From Plasmopara viticola (Eukaryota; Oomycota; Peronosporomycetes; Peronosporales; Peronosporaceae), in assembly GCA_001695595.3 (NCBI GenBank), contig MBPM02000040.1, forward strand, positions 620,001 through 684,000: DNA of 64,000 bases. Direction: 5' to 3'. The notes beneath the pieces are model-generated. The model was given only the letters and a program-made list of their open reading frames with translations, made no database searches and was not told the origin of the DNA. This document shows, piece by piece, positions 1-12,030 of the stretch. Numbering within the stretch: position 1 is the first letter of the stretch; each line of letters begins with the position of its first letter. A program made the position numbers and the translations under genes.

Positions 1-2570
1 CAGCCGATGCGAATCATTGTTTTTCGAAGTGTGCTCATCTGTCTCACGCATCACGAGAATTCTCCGAAGGATACTTCTCACAAATCATGATGAGCGTCAC
101 TTTGCTCAAAGTTTTTTTTTTCGGCGCGACCTTGTGGCGGCTATGCTTTCACAAACGGTATATAATTACTCTTGGGTACCCCCAGCACTGATACTACAAT
201 TACGCTTCCACATTATGAGCTGGAGCTCATTTGAGTGGATTGCGTAACGAAGAGAACGGACATGTGGCCTACATGTAGCGCCACGTTATATGAAAACGCT
301 TTCGCCAATGATAGCATCTATGCTTCACACGCACTCCATCTAAACAAATTTACAAACCTTGGGGGTCAAGGAGTGCTGGACGAGGCCGCCTCACCTCGGC
401 CTACATGAGAAGCAGCAGCTTTTGCATGGCCGTGCATAAGGTTTCTCTCGGAATCAGGCAGGCCACCACCGCATTTCGGTGGCGACGCCGAACCTAAGGA
501 GTAGAAAAAATCTTATGTAACCTAAATTGTAGGCAGATCGACCGCCGTGCATTTCTGCGCGAGGTCTTCAAATTGTGTCAAGACGCCGCTTTCCTTCGCG
601 TGAAGTTCGACTACCAAAGGGCTTAGCCATTTGGTATACCGCCCTTAGCCGTATTATCCTGACAGCGATGGCATTGGACACTCTCGGCCACCATATCACC
701 AGACCATACTCGCTTTGCCGGCAAGGCCAACAAATATAAGACTTATGAGAACGTACTTGAATCTTAAGACGCCACATCTAAGATATTAAGTGCGCAGATA
801 CCGTCTTCGGGAGATCCATATTGTACGCCAACCCATGTACGTGAAATGCTAGATAGAACAATGCTTCGCTTCGTTCGGAATGATCTTTACTTTTGATTAG
901 TACACAAATTAAACAAAGACTCTTTTGTAATTGTTTGCTAATCATTTCTGCTTGTTTTTTGGTGGATGCAATCGCATCCCTTGCTCGGCTAATAGTATTA
1001 AGCCAACCTCTGGCGAAGTTCAATAACCGATTTCATAACTTACATTAGAGACATAGGTAAAAAGATTGTCAAAGCCTTTTCTTCACTGATCAGCGAGGCC
1101 TTTGTACTTAATAGATTAATTGGAGCCCTTAAAATTTGCAGATTAAGCTTTCAATTCCGTGGATACGTTTTCCACAATGTCGAGTACAAACTCTGCTTAT
1201 CGGCCCACAAATCTCTTAGAAAGGTCATTTAGGGTCTTAGTTGCCATGATGTGTATCAGCCACACTTTCATGAACACTCCGGTCCTCACTGCAGATCGCC
1301 CTGTGATTCGGGTTTTCTTGACTCTGAGAGCGTGGTTTTTACTTACGATACTTTAAAGCTCTGAGGTCCACCATTTCAGATTTTATCTTGTTAATTCTTG
1401 CAGCAAAATTGTCTACGGCTATACAAATTTGGAGAGCAATTTTCATCGCGACTTTTATCGTTGCTGCTTGCACTTTTAAGAGCTAACAGCCAGGCGGACC
1501 AGCCCTTTAGCCTTCTGTAAATGTACGGAGTTGCTTCCCAGTGATGGAGGCTTCGTCCAATGAATATATATACTAACATATACGTCTACCTTGCTTGCAG
1601 ACGAAGAAGCGGGAGCGTTGGTGGAACTCAAAGTCCGCCGAAGAATGCTGCTTTCCACCATTACCTCATGTTTGTACAGGGCTCAAAACCATCAAGCGAA
1701 GTTTTTCTAAGGTGAGCTCCTAGCTCTTAGCAGATTAAACAAGGCGAGAGCCACGCGCACCCGATTATCTGTGATCATAGCAAGTTTAAATACTGCTTGA
1801 TCCAAGAGAAAATGCTCTGGATTTTCTTTCTTTCAAAGATAAAATTCTTAAGCTCCACCGGCGTAGACCTCGCAGTAGGTGCTATGGCCGGAGCTACCGG
1901 AGCCTGTCCTACCTAAGCTAACCTTGATCATTAAGCTTATATGACGCGACCTAGCTGCTTGGCAGCAGGGAGGCTGCAAACGGAACCGCCCCTTCAGATC
2001 GTGTATCTTTCTGCACGCCTCCTTAATGCAAGGTACAATCACATTCGATAACACTTTGTAATCAATCTACGATTTCACGGGTAAATTGAGTATTTTAACC
2101 CTCACCAAGGCTCTGAGATAAATAGAACTATCTGTCGGTCGCGCAGGATGTACTAATGAACGACTGTTTCTCATCTCCGGTCCTAAGAGATTATAGTATG
2201 CAGTTAAAAGACTGGTATGTTTGTTACAATATTTTGTGCTCTGGTCTTACCTGTGGTATTTTATTGACAAAGACTTTGTCTCTTTTGGAATCGTGAAACA
2301 TTGCTCAGTGTGCAAACCCGTACGAATACCCTGTTGTCTTATAAGCTCTACATTTGCCGTATTATAGGTGTGGGGAAAGCCATGTCAATACCAGCCGAGT
2401 AGCAGGAGTGATGGAGACTGCGGATAGATTAGTTTACTGATGATAAGCAGCTCGAGCGACAAATTTTTTTAGTGAACTTTAAAATCCAGACTAATTTTTA
2501 AGCTTTGTCTGTGTCACACCATTTCGTGTGAGCAGATACATAAAGTAGACTTATTTATCAATTTAGATCA
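1..2570. other. Intergenic stretch without a recognised gene
   Basis: I see no convincing coding region here; the open frames are short, have no recognisable motif and no coding-like third-position bias. A GC-richer patch at about 360-500 contains short inverted repeats and stands out from the AT-rich surroundings, and may be an old transposon remnant. The last few hundred bases presumably carry the promoter of the TPR-PH gene that starts at 2571, but I cannot point to a definite core element. Confidence 0.5.
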
Positions 2571-4424
2571 ATGTCAACAACCGGTCCGTCCACAAGCGGC
2601 GGCAACGTAAATGCACTGCTCGAAGTACGCACTTTGTTGATATGTTTTCTCACTGCTTCTGATAAATGTAATTTTTGTTCTATACAGGTCATTACCGAGC
2701 AGGCTGAGCGGTTGCGAGCGGCACAGAAGACACACGGAGACTGTACTTTCATCGAATTAGCGTTCACCACATTCCGGTGTTATACTCATGCTGCTGCCAC
2801 TTAATAGTTCACGTGCAGGTTACAGATGATTTAAAGCAGCTAGCGCTGCTTTTCGTAATGAATGGTGAGCATGACAAGGCACTCCCGCTTTTACATCAAC
2901 GCCTTGTCATCCACGAAAAGCATGGCCCGGGTACGAAATGTGATTAAAGAGCGACTCGAAGTAGGTATATCACCTTTCATTTGCTTTGATGTAGACGAGC
3001 TGACGGCGGAGGTGCTTCAAGAGCTGGGAACGGTATACCGACTTCACGGAATGCGGGACATTGCCATGCAGCATCTGCTGCGAGCACTGACGCTGCGAGA
3101 ACAATGCTTCGGCGAAAACAGCCTCAAGGTGGCGGAAACGCTTAACAGTCTTGCGGTCGTATCACAAATGTAATTCTTTGCGTTCTTTAATAATCGTTTA
3201 CCTCACCATCGTGCGGTCTACATGTTCAGAAATGGCGAGATGGAGGAGGCTGAGACATATCAGCTGCGTAGTCTTCAGGTGCTTTACGACAGCGCCGAGC
3301 CGGAGGATTTTGGGAGTGAGGACATTCCGTGGGAGGTTTACAAACGACTTAAACAGCAGCATGGACCTTCCAGTGCAGCCACCAGCATCACTTTTTTTAA
3401 GGACAAGATGCGTAAAAGTGTCATGGATGTCGTGTACGAGTCTGCTGGGGCTCTGAGTTCCACCAAAGATTTTGTCAGTGCCGATAACCGCGATACGCTA
3501 GAATTGAAGGACAACGCAAAGATGGACACGCTTACAAGCGAGCAAGTTGGTGTGAAGGTAGGTCAAAGGCGTGTCCTGCATTCTCACTCTGAGGCTACGA
3601 CACAAAACTGTTACGATATTGATTACCTCTGTTCACAGCTGCAACTTTTTCAGACTGATCCTGTCGTTGACGATAACGCAAACGCTGAATATACTCAACT
3701 TGCCCAATCGAGAATTAATTCGACACTATCTCAAAATGCACGATCTCATTGCGATGTGGCCACGAGCTCCAATGCTGAAAAATACTCAATAGACGATAAT
3801 ATTCGGCACCAATCGTTGTCAGCTGTGTCAGTTTTTCAAAGTATTAACGATCTACCAACGCTGCAACAGCGAGTTGAGTCAACAAAGCGCCGCATCCTCG
3901 CTGGATCTCCGGACGTCAATGACGATGTAGAACGACTGATAGCAGACGTGGAGCACATTCAAGCACGTGAACTTCGAGAAGCTGGGATCATTATGGTCGC
4001 ACTAGTGCACGACCTTAAGAGGCTTTGCATCCGTACCAACTTAACACAACAGCAACTGCCGATTTTGGAAGGATTGCTTGAAAAGAAGAGTGCATCGATT
4101 TTCCGTGGCTGGGAAAAGCGATGGTTTAAGTTTGACTCTAAGACATTTATTCTGAGCTACCATTTTAGTAAAGATGATGATGTGCGCGGATTTACACCTC
4201 GTGGTGGTTTTGCGATCTCGCGAGTGTCAAATATTCTCGTCCATCGTCACGCTCGTGGCGGTCAATTCTACTTTGATGTGATTGTCGACTTGAGCACGCA
4301 TTTGAACCCTCAGGGATCCCGCACGTACGAGTTGCGGTGTGAGGACGAAACATCGCTGCGGTACTGGGTGGAGACTCTGCACTATTACAAAGCTATAGCT
4401 CAAAAGATCCCATCACGGCCCTAG
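2571..4424 (+). CDS. TPR-repeat protein with C-terminal PH domain
   Basis: Five exons fit: 2571-2624, 2688-2742, 2826-2930, 2995-3169 and 3230-4424, joined by GT-AG introns of 60-83 bp, giving about 527 residues. The N-terminal ~150 residues contain kinesin-light-chain-type TPRs: the segment with LKQLALLFVMNGEHDKAL, then LTLREQCFGENSLKVAETLN, then NGEMEEAETYQLRSLQV. A polar linker follows, then a PH domain at about residues 406-516 (starts LEGLLEKK, has the basic GWEKRWFKF strand, ends with the conserved helix Trp in LRYWVETLHYYK). PH domains commonly bind phosphoinositides or proteins, and TPRs bind partner proteins, so an adaptor role at membranes or the cytoskeleton is an inference. The in-frame stretch 3558-3638 has a GT donor and CAG acceptor and may be a further 81-bp intron, shortening the protein by 27 residues. 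The start ATG has an upstream in-frame stop. The next gene begins only 80 bp after the stop codon. Confidence 0.82.
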
Positions 4425-4504
4425 ACAAATTTTCGACAAGAGATGGCTGAAGGGGTGCCTAATATTGACGTAACGACTATTGAAAGTTCTGTTACGAGAA
4501 GGCG

Positions 4505-7500
4505 ATGGAGGGAGGAGACAGCATCGTCTTGGAGGAAGAAATTGATCCCAACTATGAGCCGACGGAGAAGGAGGTGCTAGAATACGCGACCTGGCTTGGA
4601 ATGGACTTGGAAGCTGAGCGTGATCTGTTTTGGATCGCTCGAGAAGGTTTAAAGGCACGTGTAATTGTTATTAAGTATTGACAATTGTTTGTAGAGTTGC
4701 AAATTAGGATTACAAAGTTAAATTTTCCGTTTACACTAGGCTCCACTTCCAGAAAATTGGAAACCATGTAAGACTACGGACACGGAAGAAATTTATTATT
4801 TCAACTTTGCCAGCGGTCAAAGCACGTGGGATCACCCTTGCGACGAGGTTTTGCGTTTTTAAGGGCTTTGCTAAAAATTTAAATACTAAATCTCGCTTTG
4901 TGCTAATAGTTTTATCGCAATTTGTACGAAGAGCACAAAAAGAAGCTGCACTCAAAAGACGGGCCGGTACGATAAATTGGATGGTCACTTTAAAGAATAT
5001 ACACTGAGGTGTAAACTTTAGACTGACGAGAAGAAGAAAAAAATTGAAGAGGATGTGGCAGAGTTGCTAGGTCGAAAGAACGCTGGAAAAAAGAAGAAAG
5101 GATTCTTAACTAAAGCTCAATCACTCAGCGGATCTACCTTGGAAAATGTGTTTGAGAAGAAATCCCTTCCGGGACTCACGAGCAGGCTAGGATCTGTCGG
5201 AGGAGGGGCTTTGAAGTCTGTTGCGGGTCTTGGAGTACGTGTCTTACATGTCTTTGTGGTGATGAGCGAGACAAGTTTAGAGCACTGTTTATGATTTTCA
5301 ATGGCCAGCCTCTTAAAAGCGAAGCGAAGGACTTAAGTGGATTCAGTATTGGATTAGACAACGGAATGGATAACACCAAAATCAACCATCCAAATAACCT
5401 TCTAACAAAGGTCCCACTCGGCACTCCCCTCAGTAAAAAGCCTCAGCTGACGTCTTCATCGACCATAGCGATAACAGTAGGAAAGACCAAGCCGACTGAC
5501 GATGCGGCTTTTGAGGAAAAAAGTAAAGAACTTGGTCAAGATCACATTGAGAAGCTTCGCGAGGTTCAAGACACACATGCTCGCGATCTTGAAGCGTTGC
5601 GAAAGAAGCTGAAGGCGCAACTTGAAGATGTTCAGGATGCAGAAGAAATGAAGCTAAAACAGCTCAAACGCGATTCGGAAAAGAAGAAAACCTTAATGAA
5701 GAATCAGTTTGATCAAGAAGAAACTGCTTTGAAGCGCAATCGCAATGACCAATTAAATCGTCTAGAGATAGAGACAGAGAATACTCTCAGGCACAAAAAA
5801 GAAGAGTTGGACCGGGAATCTAGGGCGAAGATTGACAAAATGTCCCTTAGACATGAAGCAACGCAGCGCAAGATTCAAGAGGAATTTGATCAAGAAGCGA
5901 ACGAGTTAAAGAATAAGATGAGTGCTGACTACGGAGAGATGAAGGAAGCGGCACAGTTTGTGATAGAGCTGAAAGCTGAAATTGAACAACTACACGACCA
6001 ACAAAAGACTCTCGGATTAGAGCTGAGTACGGCTTGTAGCGAAAAGCAGTCTTTACTTCGAGACAAGAATACTGCAGAGAATGAACGCAAAAGTGCTTAT
6101 TGTGAGGTGGAGAATCTTCAAAAGCAGCTTTCTGAAATCAATTCTCGCGCAGACCTTTTCTCTAAGTCTTGTTCGAGATGCTTAGCTTTGGAAACTCAAA
6201 GTGCCCAATCAAATGAAAAGTGCATTGAAGCGCAGAGTCGGGTTGAAAACCTACAGAAGGAGCTTTTGACACTTCAAGAAGAAATCGATGACGTCAAAAG
6301 AGAAAACGTCGAATTAGTCCAGAATTATCGCGACCGAGAAACTGTTTCAAAAGTGGAAGCAGCAGCACTGCTAGACAAAGTATCCTCTTTGGAAGCAGAA
6401 ACAAGTACCCTTCGTCAAAAATGCACTACCTCTCAAAGCAAGACCGAGATGATGGGTCAAGAAAGGGATAAATACTTATTGGATAGGCAGGCTGAACAAT
6501 TAAAAGTATTACAAAAGCAGCTGGCTGCTGCTCAAGCTGAAGCAGCCAGCGCGAAGATCGAGTTACAAAACGTACAATCTCAACATGCTGTGACTTCGAT
6601 GAACAATTCGCAACTAAAAGAGCTATTGACTCAAGAAGCAGACGAGAGACAAAATCTGTGCAAGCATTTGAAGTTAGAAAATGAGCAATTTGTAGAATAC
6701 AGCAACTACCAACAGCTCTCTCAAGCTTTAAAGCAAAAATTCGACGATGAATTTCGGGCACGTCAAGAGCTAGAGGAGACATGCGATGCTTTACGGAGAA
6801 AAGTGGAAGCTTTGGAGCATTGTGCTGAAAATAAGCTTCTCATGCACGATGGTAATTCAACGGATAATCGACTGGATCGACATGGTATGACGAAAAACTT
6901 CGTCGAAACCAATGAACGGGAGACAGATGAGTGTGCGCAATGTTCCATCTATAAAGCTCGAATTTTGTCTTTAAAGAGCGTAGAAAATGAGTATCATACT
7001 GAATTAAGAAACATGCGGAAGGATTTCGCAGAGCTCAAGAATAGCGCTGCCGAGGAGCGAGAAAGTTCCATGGCACGTACTGCAAATTTACAGCGAGAGA
7101 TAGACAATGCAGCAGCAGCTCTACAAGACCAAAACAATTGTGCTGAGCGAGAAGTTGCTGGACTTAAGCAAAAAATAAGCACACTGGAGGCAGAGCGAGC
7201 TAAATTAAGAGATAAGTGTGATTCATTTCAAAGCGAGGAAAACGTTGCTAGTGAACGCGAGTCATATGTCACATCATCACGATTGGAAGCGCAGGAGCAG
7301 CTGCTTATTCTCGAGAATCAACTTGTAGTATCTAGCGCCGAGATTGCAAGCGCGAAAGCTGAACTTCATGACTTGCAGATTAGTAATCAAACTCTTTTGG
7401 CGAAGAACGAGCAAACGGAAGAAAAATGTGCAAAAGAGTCAAACGAAAATGAGAAGCTTCGTAGGCAATTAGACTCAAAGACGGAGGAATTCGCTCGACG

Positions 7501-10409
7501 TCTTGCTGGTTTAACTGATAACCATCAAGAGCACTTATCAAAGTATGAGGAACAAGTTGACAAGGAATCCCTTGCTCGGAGAGAACAAGAGAATGTATGT
7601 AACACATTGCGCAAAGAGCTACTCACGGTGGGGCAAGCAAAGTGCATTCTTGATGCACAAGTGGACCAGCTGAAAAGTGACAATCGTCGCTTGGAATCGG
7701 AGATGGCCATGTTTACCTTGCGTCTAGATGATTTGAATGTGACTCGAAAACAAGACGAGAAATCGGTTATGTCTTCAGATGAGTCGCTTGCTGAGAAAAA
7801 GTTAGAAGTAAGGCAGTTGCAAGCAAGTTTGAATCTTGTGGAAAAAGATAAAGACCACTTCGAGACGCGCGTGAGGAACTTGGCTCACGATCTTGAGCAG
7901 GTACAAACAGAAGTACGTCGTCTAGAGATTGAAAATGAAAAGGAACGCGTTCGTTCCCGATCACTTGAAAATGAGAGGGACACAGCATTGCAATTGCATC
8001 AAAAGCTCGTTGACGGGTTGGAGAATCGCCAACGCAACCACCGCGGATTATCCTCTGACATGTCGGATCTGCAGAATCAAATAAGTAAGGCAAAGTTAAG
8101 TGAGCAAATTGCAGCAAAGAAGGAGGAGCAGTTTGCTCAAAAATTAAGTCAGCTGGAGCAGCAGATGGTACGCGATCAAATTGTACTGCAAACGAAGCTA
8201 CAACAAGCTGAAGCGAAGCACGAAAGCGACCTTCGGGCTAGAGAGGAAGCTGAAATGCAGATAAAAGCCAAGGAGGAAGAGCTAGCCACAGCAAACCACC
8301 ACATCACCCGGAAAGAAAGTGATTTACAAATGCTTCAAGCTCGCTTTGACTCTCTGCTTAGCAATAAGGAAAAAGTCCAAGCTGTACTTTCAGATGCAAA
8401 CACTGTTAGTTCAGCGATGGCTTCTGCCAATCGTGATTCGGCTAATTTGAGTGGTGCTAATACGGACACGATGCTGGTCAGACTTCAGCTAGCAGAAACA
8501 AACGGTAAAGAATTAAACGATCATCTCTCTGAAATTTCGTCGCAACTAGAGACCTCAACTCGCCTACATTCAATGCTAGAAGCACGTTGCCGTGATCAAA
8601 CAGTTGAGATTGAATCGCTCCACACAGAAATTGCTTTGCTCCGTTCAATTTCCCAAAAAATGCACTTTTCTGCACTGGAATCGTTGACAAATGTGGAGAG
8701 ACTCGAGTACGAGCGTAAGAAGCGCATTTTAAAAACTGATTTCATGATCCAGTTTCGTGAATTCCAGCAACGGGAAGAGCAAGCACTTGGTCGACACAAA
8801 GCTCGTATACGTGCTCAGTATGAAAGACAAGTCGATGACATGATAGCCGACTTAGAAAAAACACGGCAACAGCGTTTGGAAGAGGAGGAAACGCTTTCCG
8901 TACAAATGTTGCAGCAAATACGGAATGAGACGGACATAAAGCGGAATGAGGCAAAAAAACAGATGCGAGCGGAATTATTGCAATTGGAAGAAGAGCTACA
9001 TGGGCGTAAAGCGCGTGAAATCAAGATGATTAACAAGGCTATTGAAAAGGAAGAAGACGCATTGGACACGAGCCTTCGTGACATTCGCCAAGTGAAACGC
9101 GAGAAGACGTTAGCAGAGCAGCACGAGTCCCTTATAGACTATAATCTAAAGGGCAAAAGGTCGCAGAAGTTCTTGAGACCAGCATCTTCGGGGCAGCTGA
9201 CAAATCGTCATAATAAGACGAAAATAGAGCCCGAAATTTTTGACGGAGATGACGGTGACCTGATCTCAAGCAGACGTGGTCTATTAACCGAAAGTCAAGA
9301 TCGCCGTCCTAAAAATCGTGCTAAGACGTATCAAAGGTGGAAGCGGCGACTTCAAAAAGAAATTGATATTCTTGTCAATGCTCGAAATCTGGTGGCAAGT
9401 CAACGTCACGGCCTAGCAAAACATGCACAACAGCTGAAGGCAAGTGAAAGGGAGTGGAAACAGAATTCTCGACTTCTCAAAACTAATACAATTCAGAGAG
9501 ACTTGAAGCGCATGTTCGACGAGGTGAGTTTTCACAGTACATCATTGGCAACTTGTGCATTAACCGAACTACTGTTAGGACATGACCAACTGGAGCGGAA
9601 GCATGCGAAAGCTGTGCCAACAGGAAGCGTGGGTGAAACAGCGAGAACTAATTGTAGCGAAGATGAAGCGCACAAGTACCGACCATTTTATAAATTTCTG
9701 CATTTCTGGGTCTTACATTTTCATCGTGTTGCCGCAGTTAACCGGCTTCGACAGATACACAACAAGCATGACAATAACTTCCCAGGGACTAGCAGCGATG
9801 ATGACGAAAACATAATGTGTGGCGAGTGGTCAGATTGCTCGAAATCCATTGAACAGCTTGCATCGACGCTTGATAAACTAGAGAGACTGGGAGAAGAACT
9901 AAATTACGATGCTGGGACATTCTTAGGGGAAGCCCCAAAGGAAGTAGATGATGACTTATACACCGTCTATCAGGCTCCCCCGTCGTATATAGTTCAGCAT
10001 GGAGACACGTTTCGGTGTCCAATACTTGATTATTATGCACCGAGAAGAGCGATCAAAAACTCAGCTGGACCAGAGATGCGCTGGATCCGCTCGCAACGCG
10101 GATTTGGTCAGCGGTAAGACTGGAGTGTTGCTTTTTGTGTCCCGTGTTGATTCTTATGCTTTCAATTTATGCTGTAGTGGAAGTTGCTTCGGGCTAGAGC
10201 AACCAGACCGCAGTGCCACCCATGCAGAGCATATTTACCACCAGAAAATATTTCGCTGGGCAAAAGGCCGCGAAAAAGTACAGCATGCTGCCACCAACCA
10301 TGCAACTTGGCTGTCGGGATTGTGTGAGGAGCTGAAAGAGTATGGAGCAAAGTACAACAAAAATGTCGGGGAGCCGAAAGAAATGAGCGATAACTTGCAC
10401 TTTTCTTAA
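4505..10409 (+). CDS. CEP164: CEP164-like centriolar distal appendage protein
   Basis: Eight exons fit one reading frame: 4505-4660, 4740-4847, 4910-4966, 5022-5234, 5309-9523, 9579-9675, 9738-10113 and 10178-10409, about 1,817 residues. Residues 1-52 carry the acidic segment [19 protein letters not shown] followed by LFWIAREGL, which is how CEP164 begins. Residues ~54-88 are a WW domain (LPENWKPC, then [19 protein letters not shown]), with the two signature Trp and the DHPCDE ending typical of CEP164. A Lys-rich segment follows, then more than 1,100 residues of nearly unbroken heptad coiled coil (about 245-1,450), and a less regular C-terminal part. In animals CEP164 sits on distal appendages of the mother centriole and is needed for basal-body docking and ciliogenesis. 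Human CEP164 is ~1,460 residues, so this one is longer. The first intron donor is ambiguous: GT after 4660, or GC after 4654, which restores the shorter family spacing. Downstream introns rest on strong donors (GTACGT, GTGAGT, GTAAGA). The gene is convergent with MMAB. Confidence 0.9.
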
Positions 10410-10732
10410 GAAGCATTTTAAAAAAATATCGAAAAAAGAGACACTTGTCAACATTTTAATCAGCACATAATTTCGAAATGCATATGGGTGAATTGTAGCA
10501 AGCAAGTGTAATGTCTTTATAAGTCATTCTTTAATCGATGGCAATTAATAGAGTAAACCGATGCTGTCGTGGCGCATGAGGCTTTGGTCTAGTAGAAAGA
10601 GTCCGCGATTTTCCTCTCAGACCAAAACCTCATGCGGGAATCAACTCCATCGATTAATTTGTCGTCCACACTATGCTCTAAAAAATAAGCTTAGGTGGGA
10701 AAATAATTTTTACAATTGGCATCATTGTACTT
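10410..10732. other. Convergent 3' intergenic region with inverted repeats
   Basis: This segment lies between two converging stop codons (CEP164-like and MMAB), so it should contain both polyadenylation regions. It holds a nested inverted repeat described separately at 10531-10657. I see no gene in it. Confidence 0.6.
10531..10657. repeat. Nested inverted repeat able to fold as a long hairpin
   Basis: The outer arms are TTAATCGATGG (10531-10541) and CCATCGATTAA (10647-10657), a perfect 11-bp match. The inner arms are GCATGAGGCTTTGGTCT (10574-10590) and AGACCAAAACCTCATGC (10619-10635), 17 bp with one mismatch and a 28-bp loop. It sits between convergent genes, so a 3'-end structural or transcription-ending role, a small RNA precursor, or a tiny transposon remnant are all possible. 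It does not fit a tRNA: no B box is present. Confidence 0.6.
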
Positions 10733-11371
10733 TTACACGAACCATTTCGTTTCCTCTCTGTTTTCCTTAACGGCAGCAAAGCGCGCAGACACGAACAAGA
10801 AGTCGCTCAGACGGTTGAGGTATCTCTGCACGACACCATCCACATCGCCTGCTGCCACAAGCGGTACAACACTGCGTTCAGCCCTACGGCAGACAGCTCG
10901 AGCCACGTAAAGGTGCGTAGATGTAAAGCCACCTCCTGACGGTATAGTAAAGCACTTCAGTGGCGGTAGCTCCGAGTCCATCTCGTCAATCCAATGTTCA
11001 AGCTGCGCCACATATTCCTCCTCAAAGACGCCCGCATACCGCTCTTTGACGTCTGACGCCGACGTCAGTGGCGTGGCCACACAGGCACCGACGTCACAAA
11101 GGCGACATTGAATTTGCTCCAGCTTCAACGGCAGATAAGCGCTACCGACGATGCGCGCCTGCTCAACCGCTATGCCCATCTGCGCGTTGAGCTCGTCTGT
11201 GTCACCTAGCGCGTGGAACACGATATCATTCTTGGGGCGGCGTTCTCCAGATAGGAGTTGAGATAACCCCATATCACCCGTTTTAGTGTACGCCTTTAAA
11301 TTGCGGATGGATCTTACACACTGGGGTGGTGCTCGGTGCACAGTTAGCAGCAATGGATGTATAGCGCTCAT
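10733..11371 (-). CDS. MMAB: Cob(I)alamin adenosyltransferase, PduO/MMAB type
   Basis: This intronless 212-residue protein matches the PduO-type ATP:cob(I)alamin adenosyltransferase family, which transfers the adenosyl group of ATP to cob(I)alamin to make adenosylcobalamin, the cofactor of mitochondrial methylmalonyl-CoA mutase. Seen in the sequence: the ATP-binding N-terminal signature YTKTGDMGLSQLLSGERRPK (residues 28-47), ALGDTDELNAQMG (54-66), PSGG (144-147), the active-site segment ARAVCRRAER (157-166) and YLNRLSDFLF (184-193). The first ~25 residues are Arg-containing, lack acidic residues and look like a mitochondrial targeting peptide, as expected for the eukaryotic enzyme. The length agrees with the family. 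All key motifs are intact, so the gene is probably functional. Confidence 0.95.
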   Translation of the reverse strand: MSAIHPLLLTVHRAPPQCVRSIRNLKAYTKTGDMGLSQLLSGERRPKNDIVFHALGDTDELNAQMGIAVEQARIVGSAYLPLKLEQIQCRLCDVGACVATPLTSASDVKERYAGVFEEEYVAQLEHWIDEMDSELPPLKCFTIPSGGGFTSTHLYVARAVCRRAERSVVPLVAAGDVDGVVQRYLNRLSDFLFVSARFAAVKENREETKWFV

Positions 11372-11511
11372 AGCTCGTTCGAGTGACCTCGAGTTTAAGC
11401 GAAGCGTCTTTTCTTGCCAGCACTATTAATATTTCCTCCTGCGCAATACATAGTATAGTTGATGCGGTTTGCTATTTTTACGACCATTCCACGCCTGTCA
11501 ATGGATGCAAA

Positions 11512-11679
11512 ATGTCCTTGGCTGTCGCCACTATCAGCGCCGGTCACTTGCCGCCGAAGCTCGCAAGATTAAGACAATGGATAGAAGCATACGACTCCAG
11601 CATCGTTCACGAGGCATACAACGCCATGATGCACCTTTCAAAAGCGCTCATCCTTGCAATCTATCTGATCGCCTTTTAA
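11512..11679 (+). CDS. Possible small ORF, 55 residues, unknown function
   Basis: The frame beginning MSLAVATISAGHLPPKLARL has third positions that are mostly G or C (about two thirds), unlike the AT-rich surroundings, and ends in a hydrophobic stretch (LSKALILAIYLIAF) that could be a short membrane anchor. It lies 140 bp from the MMAB start and is transcribed away from it. I recognise no family. An overlapping frame is also open, so this may equally be an exon of something else or chance. Confidence 0.25.
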   Translation: MSLAVATISAGHLPPKLARLRQWIEAYDSSIVHEAYNAMMHLSKALILAIYLIAF

Positions 11680-12030
11680 ATTCTATCAGATCTTATCAAA
11701 AAGGGTCTTACGATGCCTGTCGAGCTTAGCGTCTTCTTCTCTGTCCGCCTCCTTCACTAATATCTATCCCTTCATTATACAATAAACGCTCATCTGGTTC
11801 AAACCCATGCTAAGCGGCTATAGTACCATTACCAGGACGTTCTTTCGTGCCGGATGGGTATTGCCTTCTCTTTTATTGGTTGAATACACACTGTATTCAT
11901 TGACAGAGATAAACTGCTCCCATTGGTGGATTTGGTTTAATCTCATTGGCTTAAATTAAAGGGTATCGGCAGTTTACCAAAAGGGTACCGGCAGTTTAAC
12001 GGTTCCCTTAATTATTTATTTATTTATTTA
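11680..12030. other. AT-rich spacer with short tandem motifs
   Basis: No gene is seen. The stretch contains two near-identical ~20-bp direct repeats (GGGTATCGGCAGTTTACC at 11961 and GGGTACCGGCAGTTTAAC at 11983), several ATTGG (inverted CCAAT) motifs, and an ATTT microsatellite at about 12011-12030 that marks the left edge of the satellite array. Confidence 0.6.

Noticed and set aside
6426..9084. Antisense ORFs of up to 118 codons opposite the CEP164 coiled coil
   Set aside because: They are shadows of the biased Glu/Lys/Gln codons of the real gene and carry no motif.
10574..10640. A tRNA at the hairpin between convergent genes
   Set aside because: The 17-bp long stem and missing B box do not fit a cloverleaf.
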